Part shown: piece after piece, positions 62,019 through 64,000 of the stretch
How positions within the stretch are numbered: the first letter of the stretch is position 1
Layout of the letters: every line of letters begins with the position of its first letter
Assembly (NCBI GenBank): GCA_016711225.1
Contig: JADJTK010000007.1
Span: 290,358 to 354,357, forward strand
DNA length: 64,000 nucleotides
Direction of reading: 5' to 3'
Origin: Opitutaceae bacterium
GTDB taxonomy: Bacteria; Verrucomicrobiota; Verrucomicrobiia; Opitutales; Opitutaceae
Position numbers and translations under genes: made by a program
The notes under the pieces: model-generated
What the model saw: the letters and a program-made list of their open reading frames with translations, nothing else
Databases searched by the model: none
What the model was told of the DNA's origin: nothing

Positions 62019-64000
62019 TTATTTGGCGGGCACCGGCACCGGGACGACGAGCGGTTTCGGGAAGGCGGACAACTGGGAGGAGGAAGTCTTCTCGGCGTGC
62101 AGATCGTGGCCGAGCAGCATGTACAGCGACGGCAGCACGAACAGCGTAAACGCGGTGCCGATGGCCATGCCGCCGACGAGCACCAGTCCGATGCTGTTGC
62201 GGGCCTCGGCGCCGGGCCCGGAGACGAAGCACAGCGGCAGATGTCCCGCCACGGTGGCGACGGTGGTCATCAGCACAGGGCGCAAGCGGGTGCGCGAGGC
62301 CTGACGGATCGCCTCGAGCTTGGAGCGACCCTGTTCCTGGAGCTGGTTGGCGAACTCGACGATGAGGATGCCGTTGCGCGCGATCAGGCCGATGAGGGTG
62401 ATGAGGCCGACCTGCGAATAAATGTTGATCGAGGTCGTTAAACCGTCGGTCCACCACGGGATGTTCGGATTGAGCATCTTGCCGTAGGTGAAGAGCAGCG
62501 CCGAGAAGAAGGCCAGCGGCACCGAGCCGAAGAGGATGATCAGCGGGTCGCGGAAGCTGTTGAACTGGGCCGCGAGCACCAGGAAGATCATCACGACGGC
62601 GAGAGGGAGGGCGGGCAGAAACTTGTCGCCCTCGGTGCGCAGCTGGCGCGACTCGCCCGTGTAGTCGGTCGTGTAGCCAGCGGGCAGGACCTGCTTGGAA
62701 AGTCCCTCGAGGGTGAGCAGCGCGTCGTCGAGGGTGCTGTTGGTCACGCCGCTGATCTTGATGGCGTTGAGCTGCTGGAAGCGGCTGAGCGAGCGCGGGA
62801 TCACCGTCTGCTCCAGGTGGGCGATGGTGCCGAGCGAGATGAGCTCGCCGCGCGGGCCGGAGATGTGGATATCGGCGAGCTGGTCGGTGGTGAGCCGTTG
62901 GGCACGCTCAACCTGAGGAATCACCTTGAAGCTGCTGCCCTCGATGCTGAAGCGGTTCACGTAGTTGCCGCCGATCGCGGAGGCGAGGTCGTAGCCGACC
63001 TGGCGCAAGTTGAGCCCCATCGTCGCAACCTTCTCGCGGTCGATCACGACCTTGGCCTGCGGTTGGTCGACCTTGGTATCCTGCCGCAGGAACATGAACT
63101 TGCCCGAGGCCATCGCGCGACCGAGCAGTTCCTCGGCGACGGGCAGCATGCGGGTGTGGTCCTCGGTCGAGCAGATGAGAAACTCGACCGGCATGTCGCT
63201 GCCACCGGGCAGGGCCGGCGGCAGAACCGGGAAGAAGCTCACCCCGGGAATCATGTGCGTCTTCATCTGCACCTCCGGCAGGATCTCGCCGATACCGCGG
63301 GTGCGCTGGTTCCACGGATCGACGATCATGCCGGCGAAGCCACCGGTGGGCATCGTGACCTGGAACGAATAGGCAAACTCGGGCACGCTCACCATTGCCT
63401 GGTCGATCGCCTTGGTGTGGCGGCTGGTCTCGTCGAGGGTGGAGTTGGCCGCGGTGTCCGTGACGATGCCGAACATGAAGCCCTGGTCCTCGGTAGGCGC
63501 GAGCTCCTTGGGCGAGAGCTGCCACATCATGAAGACGGACACAAAGAGGACCACCCACACGGAGTACGCCATCCAGCGCGCCCGCAGCGAGGCGTCGACG
63601 ATGCTGCCGTAAAACTGCCGGAACTTGTCGAAGTGCCGGTTGATCATGCCGGCGAAGCCGTGCTCCTCGGCGGAGCGGTCGAGCAGGCGCGAGGCCATCA
63701 TCGGCGAAAGCGTGATGGCCACGATGCCCGAGATGAGCACCGCGCCGGCGAGGGTGAGGGCGAACTCGCGGAAGAGCGCGCCCGTGAGGCCACCCTGGAG
63801 ACCGATCGGCGTGTACACGGCCGCGAGGGTGACCGTCATCGAGATGACGGGGCCGACGAGTTCGCGGGCGCCCGCGAGGGCGGCGTCGAAGGGGGACTGG
63901 CCCTCGCGCAGGTGGCGCTCGATGTTCTCGACGACGACGATGGCGTCGTCGACCACGAGACCGACCGAGAGCACGACGGCGAGCAGCGTGAGCAGGTTGA
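62019..64000 (-). CDS. RND efflux permease, C-terminal two-thirds (5' cut by window edge)
   Basis: The frame is open to the window edge; about 660 of ~1040 residues are seen. The membrane Asp pair for proton relay is in LSVGLVVDDAIVVVENIERH. The second half has a conserved start (LSPKELAPTEDQGFMFGIV), a periplasmic porter domain and the C-terminal helices with LITLIGLIARNGILIVEFAN and GLVLVGGMAIGTAFTLFVLP. The family is the HAE1/AcrB type (drug or hydrophobe export) rather than the metal type, because of the AIVVVEN and ARNGILIVEFAN sequences. It is first in the visible operon with the TolC-family gene. Confidence 0.95.
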   Translation of the reverse strand, partial: NLLTLLAVVLSVGLVVDDAIVVVENIERHLREGQSPFDAALAGARELVGPVISMTVTLAAVYTPIGLQGGLTGALFREFALTLAGAVLISGIVAITLSPMMASRLLDRSAEEHGFAGMINRHFDKFRQFYGSIVDASLRARWMAYSVWVVLFVSVFMMWQLSPKELAPTEDQGFMFGIVTDTAANSTLDETSRHTKAIDQAMVSVPEFAYSFQVTMPTGGFAGMIVDPWNQRTRGIGEILPEVQMKTHMIPGVSFFPVLPPALPGGSDMPVEFLICSTEDHTRMLPVAEELLGRAMASGKFMFLRQDTKVDQPQAKVVIDREKVATMGLNLRQVGYDLASAIGGNYVNRFSIEGSSFKVIPQVERAQRLTTDQLADIHISGPRGELISLGTIAHLEQTVIPRSLSRFQQLNAIKISGVTNSTLDDALLTLEGLSKQVLPAGYTTDYTGESRQLRTEGDKFLPALPLAVVMIFLVLAAQFNSFRDPLIILFGSVPLAFFSALLFTYGKMLNPNIPWWTDGLTTSINIYSQVGLITLIGLIARNGILIVEFANQLQEQGRSKLEAIRQASRTRLRPVLMTTVATVAGHLPLCFVSGPGAEARNSIGLVLVGGMAIGTAFTLFVLPSLYMLLGHDLHAEKTSSSQLSAFPKPLVVPVPVPAK

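Noticed and set aside
58584..62441. A 1285-codon open frame on the plus strand
   Set aside because: It runs antisense through the transketolase and the TolC-family gene, which both have complete families and motifs. It is rich in Gly, Ala, Leu and Arg as expected for the complement of GC-rich codons. Length alone is a composition artefact.

Overview
The window is a high-GC bacterial chromosome segment. It most likely comes from a Verrucomicrobiota, probably Opitutaceae-like. This is inferred from a PEP-CTERM protein, very large secreted Ig-domain glycosidase-like proteins sharing a 'DPDgDGL.N..EYAF' plus 'YT(V/L)ESS.DL..W' C-terminal module, an orphan ADOP-type permease, a TAT-exported GFO/IDH/MocA oxidoreductase and genes with poor Shine-Dalgarno sites. 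No rRNA, tRNA or CRISPR array was recognised.

Layout. 0-5 kb: the end of a secreted Ig-domain protein, a conserved Cys-motif protein, and a compact minus-strand operon of two exported Cys-patterned paralogues translationally coupled to a SPASM radical SAM enzyme. 5-11.7 kb: a chaperone cluster htpG-grpE-dnaJ(cbpA-like)-clpB without dnaK. 11.7-18.8 kb: a decayed or badly read region with frameshifted ADP-ribosylglycohydrolase, DUF4145-like, RAYT transposase and secreted glycosidase genes, ending in an extreme poly-C tract. 18.8-30.6 kb: secreted proteins (PD40 propeller with lumazine-binding-like domains, DUF3857-type protein, PEP-CTERM protein), a twice-frameshifted TonB receptor, a DCC oxidoreductase and a toxin-antitoxin pair with a truncated toxin. 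30.6-43.4 kb: ADOP permease, a divergent XRE-cupin/double-GNAT operon with a phased double operator, a frameshifted GT8, a kinase/response-regulator pair, a truncated membrane fusion protein, the cNMP-CBS-DUF294 protein coupled to a DnaQ-like exonuclease, and an orphan response regulator. 43.6-52 kb: a TAT oxidoreductase divergent from two tandem giant glycosidase-like paralogues. 52-58.3 kb: poorly characterised envelope proteins. 58.4-64 kb: transketolase and a TolC-RND efflux operon that runs off the edge.

Two repeat systems thread the intergenic spaces. The first is a family of REP elements: a GTAG or GTGG head followed by a palindrome, often paired head-to-head as BIMEs, with at least eight different stem sequences. 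It occurs alongside two remnants of REP-associated tyrosine transposases (RAYTs). The second is a short 'AAAGGGGACAGG'-type tag found beside broken genes: the RelE-like toxin, the membrane fusion protein, the RAYT remnants and the TonB receptor.

Several disrupted genes differ from an intact frame by single bases, some in G runs. The reader should therefore keep open whether they are true pseudogenes or consensus errors. The best candidate for an undescribed system is the radical SAM operon at 2088-4298.
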